The translations under genes were made by a program, and so were the position numbers. Below are positions 1 to 7,855 of a stretch of DNA of 64,000 nucleotides, piece by piece. Where the stretch lies: NCBI GenBank assembly GCA_024233215.1, contig JACKPW010000018.1, forward strand, positions 62,001 through 126,000, read 5' to 3'. Origin of the DNA: Verrucomicrobiales bacterium (lineage in GTDB: Bacteria > Verrucomicrobiota > Verrucomicrobiia > Limisphaerales > J093). Position 1 is the first letter of the stretch. Each line of letters opens with the position of its first letter. Below the pieces are notes generated by a model, which was not told where the DNA came from, searched no databases, and saw only the letters and a list, made by a program, of their open reading frames with translations.

Positions 1-1
1 G

Positions 2-1276
2 CTTCGCCAGGTCCTCATCAACCTGCTTTCCAACGCCGCCAAGTTCACCCGGCAGGGATCGATTGCCGTGCGCGTATCCCGGGCAGCCGATCCGGTCGGG
101 GACGGAAACCGGGGCGGGGAGACGGGCAACGGGAAGCAGGTGCATCTGGAGTTCGAGGTCGCCGACACCGGAATCGGCATTCCGGAGGACAAGCGCGAAG
201 TGATTTTCGATGCGTTCCGCCAGGTGGACGGATCCCCGACGCGGCCGCAGGGCGGGACGGGGCTTGGGCTGTCGATCTGCCGGCGATTGGTTGGATTAAT
301 GGGGGGGCGGATCCGCGTCGAAAGCACCCCCGGCGAAGGGAGTCGGTTCATCTTCGATGCGCGGTTTGGCCACGCAGAGGAGGCCGTTTCGCCGGCGGGG
401 GCCTCTGCATTGCTGCAGGACCGGCGTGCGCTGGTGATCGACGATCATGCGATCAACCGGGAGATCCTCACGCGCCAGCTCCGCGCGCTGGGCTGTCAGG
501 TCACGGCGGCGGCCTCAGCGATGGAGGCTGCGGCGTTGCTGGGGATTCCCGACCGGCCCCTCGCGCGGACATTCGACTTCGTCATCTGCGACTACCAGAT
601 GCCGGAGGTTGACGGTTGCGAGTTTGCGCGACGGGTGAAGGGGGTTTCCGAAACCGCCTCTCTTCCGATCATCCTGCTGACCTCGGTGGCCCTGGGCCGG
701 GGCGTTCTGGACCGCAGCAGAAACCTGTTTGCCGCGGTCTTGACCAAGCCCATCGTCAAACGGGTGGTCCGCGACGTGGTGATGCGCGTGCTGGCAGGCA
801 CAGACGGGCCGGCGGCCGAGGCGCCGGAAGCCCGACTCCCGGTCCCCGCCCCGCCATCCCCCGGCCCCGACACCGATGCCCCGCGCCTGCTGGTGGTCGA
901 GGACGAACCGCTGATCCGGCGGTTCCTGGCCCTGGTTTTGAAGCGGGAAGGCATTACGTTCCACATGGTCGAGAATGGCCGGGTGGCGCTTGAGGAAATC
1001 CAACGCCGACCCTACAACGTGGTCCTGATGGACGGCAGCATGCCGGTACTGGACGGCTACGAGACGACCCGACGCATCCGTGAACTGACCGGGAATCGGC
1101 GGCCGCCGTTCATTATCGCCCTGACCGCCCACGCGCTGAACGGCGCGAGGGAGAAGTGCCTGGCTGCCGGCATGGATGATTACCTGGCCAAACCGGTGAA
1201 ACCCGAGGAGCTGACCCGCTGCCTGCGCGCCGCCTTCGCCGCCTGCGAGAACACCGACGCGCCCGCCGGCTCCTGA
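2..1276 (+). CDS. Hybrid histidine kinase, 5'-truncated: ATPase domain plus two receiver domains
   Basis: The reading frame is open from the first complete codon, so the N-terminal sensor and dimerisation parts lie outside the window. The first residues (LRQVLINLLSNAAKFT) are the N box of a HATPase_c domain, followed by the G1 box DTGIGI and the G2 box GTGLGL, so the ATP site looks intact. Two receiver domains follow. The first (about nt 420-790) has its acceptor Asp in FVICDYQMP, codon 590-592. The second (about nt 880-1245) has it in VVLMDGSMP, codon 1031-1033, and its conserved Lys in AKPVKP. A GTG at 68 would cut the ATPase domain and is not the start. The family is membrane or cytoplasmic phosphorelay kinases of the BarA/TorS type; the signal sensed cannot be told. 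The gene converges on the next, 24 nt away. Confidence 0.9.
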   Translation, partial: LRQVLINLLSNAAKFTRQGSIAVRVSRAADPVGDGNRGGETGNGKQVHLEFEVADTGIGIPEDKREVIFDAFRQVDGSPTRPQGGTGLGLSICRRLVGLMGGRIRVESTPGEGSRFIFDARFGHAEEAVSPAGASALLQDRRALVIDDHAINREILTRQLRALGCQVTAAASAMEAAALLGIPDRPLARTFDFVICDYQMPEVDGCEFARRVKGVSETASLPIILLTSVALGRGVLDRSRNLFAAVLTKPIVKRVVRDVVMRVLAGTDGPAAEAPEARLPVPAPPSPGPDTDAPRLLVVEDEPLIRRFLALVLKREGITFHMVENGRVALEEIQRRPYNVVLMDGSMPVLDGYETTRRIRELTGNRRPPFIIALTAHALNGAREKCLAAGMDDYLAKPVKPEELTRCLRAAFAACENTDAPAGS

Positions 1277-1300
1277 GTTCGCGGACGCCCTGGCTCGGCG

Positions 1301-2833
1301 TCAACTGAACCGCAACGCGTAGAGATCCGCATCCTTCATCACGAAGCGTAGCCGCACCGGTCGACCCGCGAGTGCGCTCACATCGGGACCCTGCTTCCAC
1401 CGCACGACCCGTTCGATCTCATCCCCGATGGTTTCCACGGCATCCGCCAGGGTGTACCCCGGGAGAGGCTTCCCGTTCGCATCCTGAATCTCGACCCGGA
1501 TGCCTCCCGCAGCCCCGGTGGAGAAGTTGATCACCAGGTTCCCGCCCGTGAAGGTCAGCGGCCGCGTGATCATCTCGCCCCCTTGAAACGGGGCGTTCAC
1601 CGAGGCGAACCCGTCGGTCCGAAGTGTGAACCGCAGGAGGTGACAGGTGGGCTGGGCATAATGCGCCTGTTTGTAGAGCGACATTTCGGTCGGTCCGGTG
1701 GGGATTACGCCCAGGGCTGTCAGACCGGCACGCGAGGCCCAGTTTCCCAGGTCAAGTCCCGGCCGGATGAACCCCTCCATGAAGGTTCGGTCATAGCGGT
1801 CGCCACCCCGGCTCGTCATGAAGACCGCTTCCGCACAATCACTGACATAGCCGCGATTCACCCCCAGCTCGCGGGCCTGGGCCCCGGTGAGCACCTGGCG
1901 GCCCGGCATGAAGCGCATTGGCAAGGCAATATAGACGTGCGGTGCGCGGAAGTAGGGGTGCGTCTGGTTGGTGTAGAGATGCTCCGGTGGCGTGTCCCCG
2001 AATCGCATGGGCACCGGACTCGACCATTCCAGGAAGTCCTTCGAGATGCTGCGGCTGATCGTCCGGTAACCGCGAAAGCCCCCGTCCGTCCAGGTCCGGA
2101 AGTAAGCGGCGTAACAACCCTCAGCCTCCGACCAGAACGCAACGTTCTGCGAATCGAACGCGCCTTCGGTAAGGACCGGTGCATCGCGGAGTTCGCGCCA
2201 GCGCCGGCCATCCCCCGAAACGAAGGCCGCCAAGCCGCTCTTCGAGGTGCCCGCCAGTGCCTTGAACCGTTCATCTGCCGGCGTCTCCGGCCGGGTGTCG
2301 ACGAAGGGGGAGAAGTTGTGCGAGAAGGGCGCCATGCCCGCGAGGACGACATTGTTCCGCCGGGTGCCGTGGACTTCGTGCAATCCGAGATCCGGCTTGG
2401 TCCACTGCACTCCGTCGGTGCTTTCCGCGCAGCAGGTCACCTCGTTCTCGGAGCCGTCGGCGCCGGCCTTCGGCAGGCCGCGGTAGTACATGCGAAACGC
2501 GTCCTTGTCCTGCAGCACCGTGATGTAGCCGCAAAACGGTCCCTCCCAGGGACGGTCGAACTGGAGGACCGGGCCCGCCGGTTGCGGCTCGTGCAGCTTC
2601 AACCGGGCACCGTCGAGCCGGTCAATGAGATGAGGGTCGAAGAACGGTTCGAGCCGCGACCCGATGGAGCGGATGTCGTGGCCCGTCCCGGCCTGATCGG
2701 CAACCAGGCGGACCGGGGGCCAACCTGCCGAGCAGGCCAGGGCCCCGAAACCGGCCATCCGCTTCAGCGCCTTGCGCCGGCTCAGGTCCCTCCAGGCTGA
2801 CCCCCTCCCCCGGGGCTGTTCGGTGGGTGTCAT
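1301..2833 (-). CDS. Tat-exported five-bladed-propeller glycosidase-like protein (GH32/43 superfamily)
   Basis: This 510-residue protein begins with a charged N-terminus and a twin-arginine-like signal (SRRKALKRMAGFGALA, about residues 19-34), which points to export of a folded protein by the Tat system. The body repeats motifs typical of glycoside hydrolase five-bladed propellers: FRMYYRG, CCAESTDGVQWTKPDLG, FVSGDGRRWREL and SISKDFLEWS. Such proteins are common in Verrucomicrobia and Planctomycetes beside sulfatases and rhamnosidases, usually without a tested substrate. The C-terminal quarter (about residues 400-510) resembles the beta-sandwich of GH32 enzymes. It is the last gene of a minus-strand run, 9 nt after the CBM48-like gene. 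Enzyme activity is inferred from fold only; no catalytic residue was assigned. Confidence 0.75.
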   Translation of the reverse strand: MTPTEQPRGRGSAWRDLSRRKALKRMAGFGALACSAGWPPVRLVADQAGTGHDIRSIGSRLEPFFDPHLIDRLDGARLKLHEPQPAGPVLQFDRPWEGPFCGYITVLQDKDAFRMYYRGLPKAGADGSENEVTCCAESTDGVQWTKPDLGLHEVHGTRRNNVVLAGMAPFSHNFSPFVDTRPETPADERFKALAGTSKSGLAAFVSGDGRRWRELRDAPVLTEGAFDSQNVAFWSEAEGCYAAYFRTWTDGGFRGYRTISRSISKDFLEWSSPVPMRFGDTPPEHLYTNQTHPYFRAPHVYIALPMRFMPGRQVLTGAQARELGVNRGYVSDCAEAVFMTSRGGDRYDRTFMEGFIRPGLDLGNWASRAGLTALGVIPTGPTEMSLYKQAHYAQPTCHLLRFTLRTDGFASVNAPFQGGEMITRPLTFTGGNLVINFSTGAAGGIRVEIQDANGKPLPGYTLADAVETIGDEIERVVRWKQGPDVSALAGRPVRLRFVMKDADLYALRFS

Positions 2834-2842
2834 GGACGAACC

Positions 2843-3130
2843 TCAACTCAGCGCCATCAGCGAGACCCGGCGGTCACGGTCGTCCTTGGTGATGCCCATC
2901 GCCATCGGATCCAGCGTCAGGGTGCCATCCACCATGAACGCATAGCGATGATGGCCGTGCCGAAGCTGGATACTGAGGATCCACGATCCGGACGGGGTCT
3001 TCTTCATGGGATGGGCGGTCTCGTCCCATCGGTTAAAGTCGCCCACGAGGCTGACGAACTTCGCGAGGGGGGCATTGCAGACGAAGTTGGCCGTCTGAAT
3101 GTTGCGATGGGCGCTATATCGGTCTTGCAT
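2843..3130 (-). CDS. Small CBM48/AMPK-type glycogen-binding-like protein
   Basis: This is a 95-residue protein starting MQDRYSAHRN. Its core has FVCNAPLAKFVSLVGDFNRW, then PMKKTPSGSW and HHRYAFMVDG, the pattern of the early-set carbohydrate-binding module found in isoamylases and the AMPK beta subunit (CBM48). The W of GDFNRW and the YAFMVDG strand are the usual glucan-contact and core residues. The ATG at 3130 was chosen because the in-frame ATG further upstream (3283) would overlap the preceding gene by about 100 nt and add non-conserved residues; no clear Shine-Dalgarno was seen. No signal peptide, so it is probably cytoplasmic. Stand-alone CBM48 proteins of this size occur in several phyla with unknown roles; a function in binding storage glucan is an inference. 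Confidence 0.75.
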   Translation of the reverse strand: MQDRYSAHRNIQTANFVCNAPLAKFVSLVGDFNRWDETAHPMKKTPSGSWILSIQLRHGHHRYAFMVDGTLTLDPMAMGITKDDRDRRVSLMALS

Positions 3131-3179
3131 CGGTGAAATCAGGGGAGGATGAGGGTCGCCGGAAGGAGGCGGCCGGACG

Positions 3180-4151
3180 TCAGCCAAGCAGGTTCTGGAG
3201 GATCCCCAGGGCCGTCCGGACGACCATTTCGGACTGCGCTTCCAGGGCACGGTAGCGATCGGCCCAGCCCGGCTTGTTTTCATGGCGTTCCTGCCAGAAC
3301 GATTTCAGGACCCGCTCGGTGCGCTCGACCTGATGCCAGGCCGAGGCCAGGGCATCCCGCCCCTCCGGCAGATCGGAGATGGCGCCCACGGTGAAGCGGC
3401 TGATGTGCTTGTGTCGCAGGACGGCCTCGAGCAGCAACACCACCGTTTGTTCATGGGGGTACCAACGCCGGCAGAGCATTTCCCGCAGGAACCCATGCCG
3501 GACGGCGAAGAACTCCGAGCGCGGGCGTTCCGTGTAGCCACGGATGTCCTCAGCCTCCTTTGGAAACCAGTTGTAGAGCAGCGCGAAGGTCCCGTAGGTG
3601 TCGATCAACTGCTTCGAGTTGTTGTGATCGGTGACAATCTCGCCGATACAGAGGTCCTGCTCCAGTTCCACGCAGATTTCCGGCAGGTCATGCAGCCGGC
3701 TCAGCACCTCCTGCCCCACGGGGGTGCCATAGTCGAAATCCCCCGGAATCAGCCAGTAAACATCGTCGGGTCCGCCCCGGTCGAAGGCGGTCCCCAGTCC
3801 GGTGTACCACATCTGGCAGGTGTCCACGCACCAGGCATCCAGAACGTCCGAATGCCGCTCAACCCGGTTTCGCCGGAAAGTCTGATAGGCCTTGCGACGC
3901 TCATTGGCCTGGTGGGTCTTGCGGTCAATGACGGTCAGCGGGCGGGCGTAGACGTCCTTCTGCTCATCCAGCCGCCCGATCAACTCATACAACTTTTCCA
4001 GGTCTGTGTTGTGCTCCGGTTGCCGGAACGGGTAGATCACCACGGGATGGATCCGGCCGCGTTGGGGGCGGGGCAGGATTCGCGCCGGTTTCCGGGACGC
4101 TCCCTTTCTGGGGGCGGCTTGGGTTCGCTTCATGACGCGATCATTCGTCAC
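3180..4151 (-). CDS. Unrecognised conserved-looking protein, 323 residues
   Basis: I do not recognise this family. The protein is soluble, with no signal peptide or membrane segment. The first 35 residues are basic and Pro/Arg-rich, so the true start could be the second Met (4133). The folded part begins around HPVVIYPFRQPEHN and contains DDVYWLIPGDFDYG, IVTDHNNSKQLIDTYG and FFAVRHGFLREMLCRRWYP, which read like strand-loop-helix elements of an alpha/beta enzyme. The DFDYG acidic patch could bind a metal or a nucleotide sugar, but this is speculation. It lies 68 nt after the uroporphyrinogen-decarboxylase-like gene and 49 nt before the CBM48-like gene on the same strand, suggesting a shared role with the glycan genes. 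Codon usage matches the neighbours, so it is very probably a real gene. Confidence 0.7.
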   Translation of the reverse strand: MTNDRVMKRTQAAPRKGASRKPARILPRPQRGRIHPVVIYPFRQPEHNTDLEKLYELIGRLDEQKDVYARPLTVIDRKTHQANERRKAYQTFRRNRVERHSDVLDAWCVDTCQMWYTGLGTAFDRGGPDDVYWLIPGDFDYGTPVGQEVLSRLHDLPEICVELEQDLCIGEIVTDHNNSKQLIDTYGTFALLYNWFPKEAEDIRGYTERPRSEFFAVRHGFLREMLCRRWYPHEQTVVLLLEAVLRHKHISRFTVGAISDLPEGRDALASAWHQVERTERVLKSFWQERHENKPGWADRYRALEAQSEMVVRTALGILQNLLG

Positions 4152-4219
4152 GAACCGGCAGGTGCCAAGTCCTTTTCAAGACCCGGGTCCTTGCGTCCTT
4201 GCGCGGTGGCCCCACCCCG

Positions 4220-5305
4220 TCACCCCCCGGACTGTTGCACTGTCTCAACCATGGTGAGAATGTTCTCGAGCGGGGTCCCGGGCTGCAGGTTGTGGCAGGA
4301 GGCACAGATGAAACCTCCCTGGCCAGCACCCAGCGTGCGCAGGCAATCCATCACCTCGGTCCGCACCTGCTCCACCGTGCCGCGGGGCAGAACACTCTGG
4401 TTGTCCACGCCACCGTGGAAGATCACCCGGGAGCCGAACTCGCGCTTCAACCCGGCCAGGTCCATGCCCGGACAGGCGTGCTGGATGGGATTCAGGACGT
4501 CCACGCCGCAATCGAGTATCGGTCCGAGCAGCGGCCGCGCCGCACCATCGGTGTGGTAGAACACCCGCAACCCGTGTGCGTGGATGAGATCGCACCACCG
4601 CTTCAGCCGCGGTTGCAGGTGCGTCCGCCAGGCGCGCGGCGACATCAGCAGGGAACGCTGCCCGGCGATGTCGTCACTGACGAACACCAGATCGAGATAC
4701 CCTTTCACACGGGGTAGAAGCCGCTCCATCATCCCGGTTTGGATGGACTCGATGCGATCCAGAACCGCCTCCACCAGGCCGGGGTGCTCCGCCAAATCCA
4801 TCAAGGCCCGTTCCAGCCCGCGCAACTGGCAGTAGATCTCAAAGTGCGAAACCCAGGGACCGATGGTGACGTATTCCGTCGACGCGCGCCGCGCCAGGGC
4901 AATGGAGGCCTCGTAATCGAAGCCCTCAACCGTCGGCCACGCGCTGTAGCGGTCCACCTCGACCGTGGAGGTGATCCCGGCCAGCGGCGCGTCGCCGAAC
5001 TCGACGTACCTCGCCTCGCCCGCCTGCACTTCGTTCAGCGGGACGCCCCAGGCGGTCTGCAGGCCACCCGACTCCGCGCCCGCACCCGACTGCGCGCCGG
5101 CCCGGTCGCCACCCCGGGTGCGGTAGTCCGGGAAGACCCAGACGATCTTGTCGAGTCCCAGCGCCCGCCACATGCTGAAGTCGTCATCGACCCCGAAGTG
5201 GCCTCGCAGGATCGCGGCAACTTCCGGCGTGTGCCAGAGATCCACCGGCAACCGATCCACCGGCTGCCGGTTCAACACGGCGAGAACACGTTCGCGAGGG
5301 GTCAT
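4220..5305 (-). CDS. Uroporphyrinogen decarboxylase (URO-D) family protein
   Basis: The 361-residue product opens MTPRERVLAVLNRQPVDRLP, the standard N-terminus of URO-D superfamily proteins, and continues with DLVFVSDDIAGQRSLLMSP, VFYHTDGAARPLLG and NPIQHACPGMDL. In this branch the fold serves both haem biosynthesis (HemE) and corrinoid methyltransferases (MtaA/CmuA-like). The C-terminal GGFICASCHNLQPGTP and FHGGVDNQ resemble the methyltransferase branch, which often binds zinc, more than HemE. The start at 5305 is supported by an ATGA overlap with the stop of the upstream GH36 gene, which implies translational coupling. URO-D-like genes lacking haem neighbours are frequent inside verrucomicrobial and planctomycete sugar loci, where their substrate is unknown. 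Confidence 0.85.
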   Translation of the reverse strand: MTPRERVLAVLNRQPVDRLPVDLWHTPEVAAILRGHFGVDDDFSMWRALGLDKIVWVFPDYRTRGGDRAGAQSGAGAESGGLQTAWGVPLNEVQAGEARYVEFGDAPLAGITSTVEVDRYSAWPTVEGFDYEASIALARRASTEYVTIGPWVSHFEIYCQLRGLERALMDLAEHPGLVEAVLDRIESIQTGMMERLLPRVKGYLDLVFVSDDIAGQRSLLMSPRAWRTHLQPRLKRWCDLIHAHGLRVFYHTDGAARPLLGPILDCGVDVLNPIQHACPGMDLAGLKREFGSRVIFHGGVDNQSVLPRGTVEQVRTEVMDCLRTLGAGQGGFICASCHNLQPGTPLENILTMVETVQQSGG

Positions 5306-7821
5306 TTGCGTGACGGCGTGGGGGCGGGCAGCTTCTGGTAACGCAACAACGTCGAACCGGGACGATCCCGCACCACCACCTCCAGCCCATGCTTCACGAG
5401 TGCGGCCCCGGTGAGGGTCCATTCCCCGCCGGTGTCGAGATCCGTCAGTTGGTAGGTCGCCTCGGGATCCAGCCCACGCAGGGGAAATCGGGCTGATTCA
5501 TACGGACTGTCCGGCCGGCGCAGGCCCACCACCAGGCCCCCATCCAGATCCGGCCGGTCCAGTTGATACGCCAGCCAGAGGTCGCGGTCCTTGGACCAGG
5601 CCGTCAGGGGATAGTAGTCACCGTAGTAATACGGACGGATGCTGAGATATTGCTCCAGCGTACGCTTCGCCCAGTCGAACGGGAAGTCTGTCCGGATCGG
5701 GGCCGCGGGCACATCGCCGGACACCCACCAGTTCAGGCACAGCGCACTGCACATGCTGCTCCGGAATTCGTAGTCGTCAGGCGCCCGATCTTCGCTGGTC
5801 GAACTCAACGGAACCCACGGAAGCAGCCCGTAAGTATGGCACTGGTGGGCGATCGCATCGCGCGGGCCGTCCGTGCGCCAGAAGGGCGTGGCCCGGCCGA
5901 GGGTCTCGAGATCAAGGCGACGTCCCCCGCTGGCGCAGTTGTCAATGATCAGGCTGGGATGCCGGGCCCGCAGTTCGTCCCAGAACCGGTAGAGTCCCTC
6001 GATGTAGCGAATCTCGGTGATGCCCTGGCGGTCGGGCTCGTCGTTTTGCCGCCAGAACTCGAGCGGGTCGATGTTGAAATCCTGCCGGTAGCAGCCGAGC
6101 CCGAACTCGTCCACCCGGGCGGAGATGAAATCGGTCAGGAACTGCCGTGCCGCCGGATTGCCCAGGTTGAGCAGCAGGCTGTCGCCTCCGCGGTCCAGCA
6201 GCCAGTCGGGATGTTCGCGGTGCCAGGGGGTGCCCCGATGGACGCGTTCCGGTTCGAACCAGAGCATCAATTCCCGGCCGGACTTCCGCAGCGCGTCGCT
6301 GAGCGGTTTGAAGCCGTTGGGATAGAGGTCCTGCTTCACCCGCCAGTCGCCGACGTTCACCGGCCACCCGCCCCGGCCGTACCATTCGGCATCAATCCAG
6401 TAGTACTCCACGGGCAGGTCGTGCTCGATGATCTGTCGGATGTTGTCGAGGTGAACCTCGGCGCTGGTTCCGCCCCAGTTGCCGCAGGTGATCGGTGCCA
6501 CGAGCGGCTCACCGTTGCGCTGGGGACGATGGTGCTTGAGCAGGAACTGCCGCAGGAGATTCTGGCCGCGCCAGCGGTCGCCCTCGTAGCACAGCATGAG
6601 CATGCGCGGCGTGCGGATGGTCTCGCCGGGATGCAGCTTCAGGCGGGTCCGGTCCATGCCGGCCTTGACCGCAGGTTGCCCGTGGGAATCCGCGCGAAAT
6701 CCGGCCGCCCATTCCCCGGTCCAGCCCACCGCAAGCACCACTCCACCCTGACTGCCTTCCAGGTTGAAGAACGGCATCACCTGGCTCGAGGAACGGCCGC
6801 CCCCGGGTTGGAGACGAAGACCGGCCCCGGGCTTCAGGACCGTGGTTTCCGGTGCGAAGTCATCGAACGAAGCCACGGCCCCCTTCGCCCAGTGCAGGGT
6901 GCAGGTCCCGTTTCCCGCCAGGGGAAGCACCGAGTCCAAGGCCTGGATCGATTCCAGGATCGGTGTGTCCGCCGTACCCTGGTTGGTGAACTGAACCACC
7001 CATTCCACCGCCGGTTGATCCGGGTATTGCTCCACCTCCACCCGTACCTCCAACCCGGTTGTTGGGTCGTGATAGGTGACCCGGCGTTCGGTCGAGGTCT
7101 CACCCACCTTTGGTTCGCTGCGTTCGCAGGTCCACCCAGGCAGGAACTCGCTGCTCGGCCGGCCGCCGAAGAGGAACGACAGGCCAAATGGATTCGCGCC
7201 CGCGACGTCCAGCCAGGGCAGATCCTGCAACCGCAGCTTCGTGCCGTCCCGCAACCAGATCGTCGCCTCGCCCCAAAGCGCCTGGTCCCATCCGCGCCCG
7301 TCTCCGCCATCACCGACCCGGATCTCGAATTCCATGGCTCCATTCAATGGCACATCGATGGATCGCGGTCCGTCGTCCAGGCGCAGGACCGGCGAGGTGC
7401 AGATTTCCACGCCGGCGACGAGGACGTGAAAGGTCACGGAGCCGTTGCCCAGCGTGGCGCCGCGCCGGGTGTCATCGTTGTTCTCCAACCCCACATCCGC
7501 GGTGAACCGGTCCGCCGGCTGACCGGCCCGCACCCGGATGCGCTTGACGGAGTTGAAGGCCAGGCCGTGGGCATAGGCCCGGTCGCCGATCTGATAGGGC
7601 GTTCCCCGCCAGGACCGGCCCCGCGTCACGCTGTCGGCGACATCCTCCTGCAACAGTTCCAGCCCGGCCCTCGTGGTCGCGGCGGGTTCCGTCAAACCCA
7701 GCACCTCGTCCGCGAGCCGGCGACCGGCCGCCAGTTCGTCGGGTTGGGGACTGACGCCAGCTGCGGGAAGAGCCAGAAAGGTGGTCCCAAGAAGGACGAG
7801 GAAGGGAGGGAGGATTCGCAT
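5302..7821 (-). CDS. Alpha-galactosidase-like glycoside hydrolase (GH36) with N-terminal NPCBM-like domain
   Basis: The 839-residue protein has a signal peptide (MRILPPFLVLLGTTFLALPA) and is probably exported. Residues of about 50-215 (RGTPYQIGDRAYAHGLAFNS, ADVGLENNDD, FEIRVGDGG) look like an NPCBM carbohydrate-binding domain. A beta-sandwich and a TIM barrel typical of GH36 melibiases follow: HDLPVEYYWIDAEWYG, LMLWFEPERV, YRQDFN and WRTDGP. By family analogy the nucleophile is Asp581 in YRQDFN and the acid/base Asp651 in WRTDGP. GH36 enzymes release terminal alpha-galactose or alpha-N-acetylgalactosamine. The stop overlaps the following gene's start by 4 nt, and the lactate permease gene ends 34 nt upstream. 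Substrate in this locus is not known; a side chain on a rhamnose-containing glycan would fit the nearby GH106 gene. Confidence 0.88.
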   Translation of the reverse strand: MRILPPFLVLLGTTFLALPAAGVSPQPDELAAGRRLADEVLGLTEPAATTRAGLELLQEDVADSVTRGRSWRGTPYQIGDRAYAHGLAFNSVKRIRVRAGQPADRFTADVGLENNDDTRRGATLGNGSVTFHVLVAGVEICTSPVLRLDDGPRSIDVPLNGAMEFEIRVGDGGDGRGWDQALWGEATIWLRDGTKLRLQDLPWLDVAGANPFGLSFLFGGRPSSEFLPGWTCERSEPKVGETSTERRVTYHDPTTGLEVRVEVEQYPDQPAVEWVVQFTNQGTADTPILESIQALDSVLPLAGNGTCTLHWAKGAVASFDDFAPETTVLKPGAGLRLQPGGGRSSSQVMPFFNLEGSQGGVVLAVGWTGEWAAGFRADSHGQPAVKAGMDRTRLKLHPGETIRTPRMLMLCYEGDRWRGQNLLRQFLLKHHRPQRNGEPLVAPITCGNWGGTSAEVHLDNIRQIIEHDLPVEYYWIDAEWYGRGGWPVNVGDWRVKQDLYPNGFKPLSDALRKSGRELMLWFEPERVHRGTPWHREHPDWLLDRGGDSLLLNLGNPAARQFLTDFISARVDEFGLGCYRQDFNIDPLEFWRQNDEPDRQGITEIRYIEGLYRFWDELRARHPSLIIDNCASGGRRLDLETLGRATPFWRTDGPRDAIAHQCHTYGLLPWVPLSSTSEDRAPDDYEFRSSMCSALCLNWWVSGDVPAAPIRTDFPFDWAKRTLEQYLSIRPYYYGDYYPLTAWSKDRDLWLAYQLDRPDLDGGLVVGLRRPDSPYESARFPLRGLDPEATYQLTDLDTGGEWTLTGAALVKHGLEVVVRDRPGSTLLRYQKLPAPTPSRK

Positions 7822-7855
7822 AAAAAGGCGGGGTCGGCTCGCGGGTTTTGGTCTG

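Noticed and set aside
4220..5305. Assignment as HemE of haem biosynthesis
   Set aside because: The sequence lacks the typical HemE N-terminal RQAGRY block and has no haem genes nearby, so only the family name is given.
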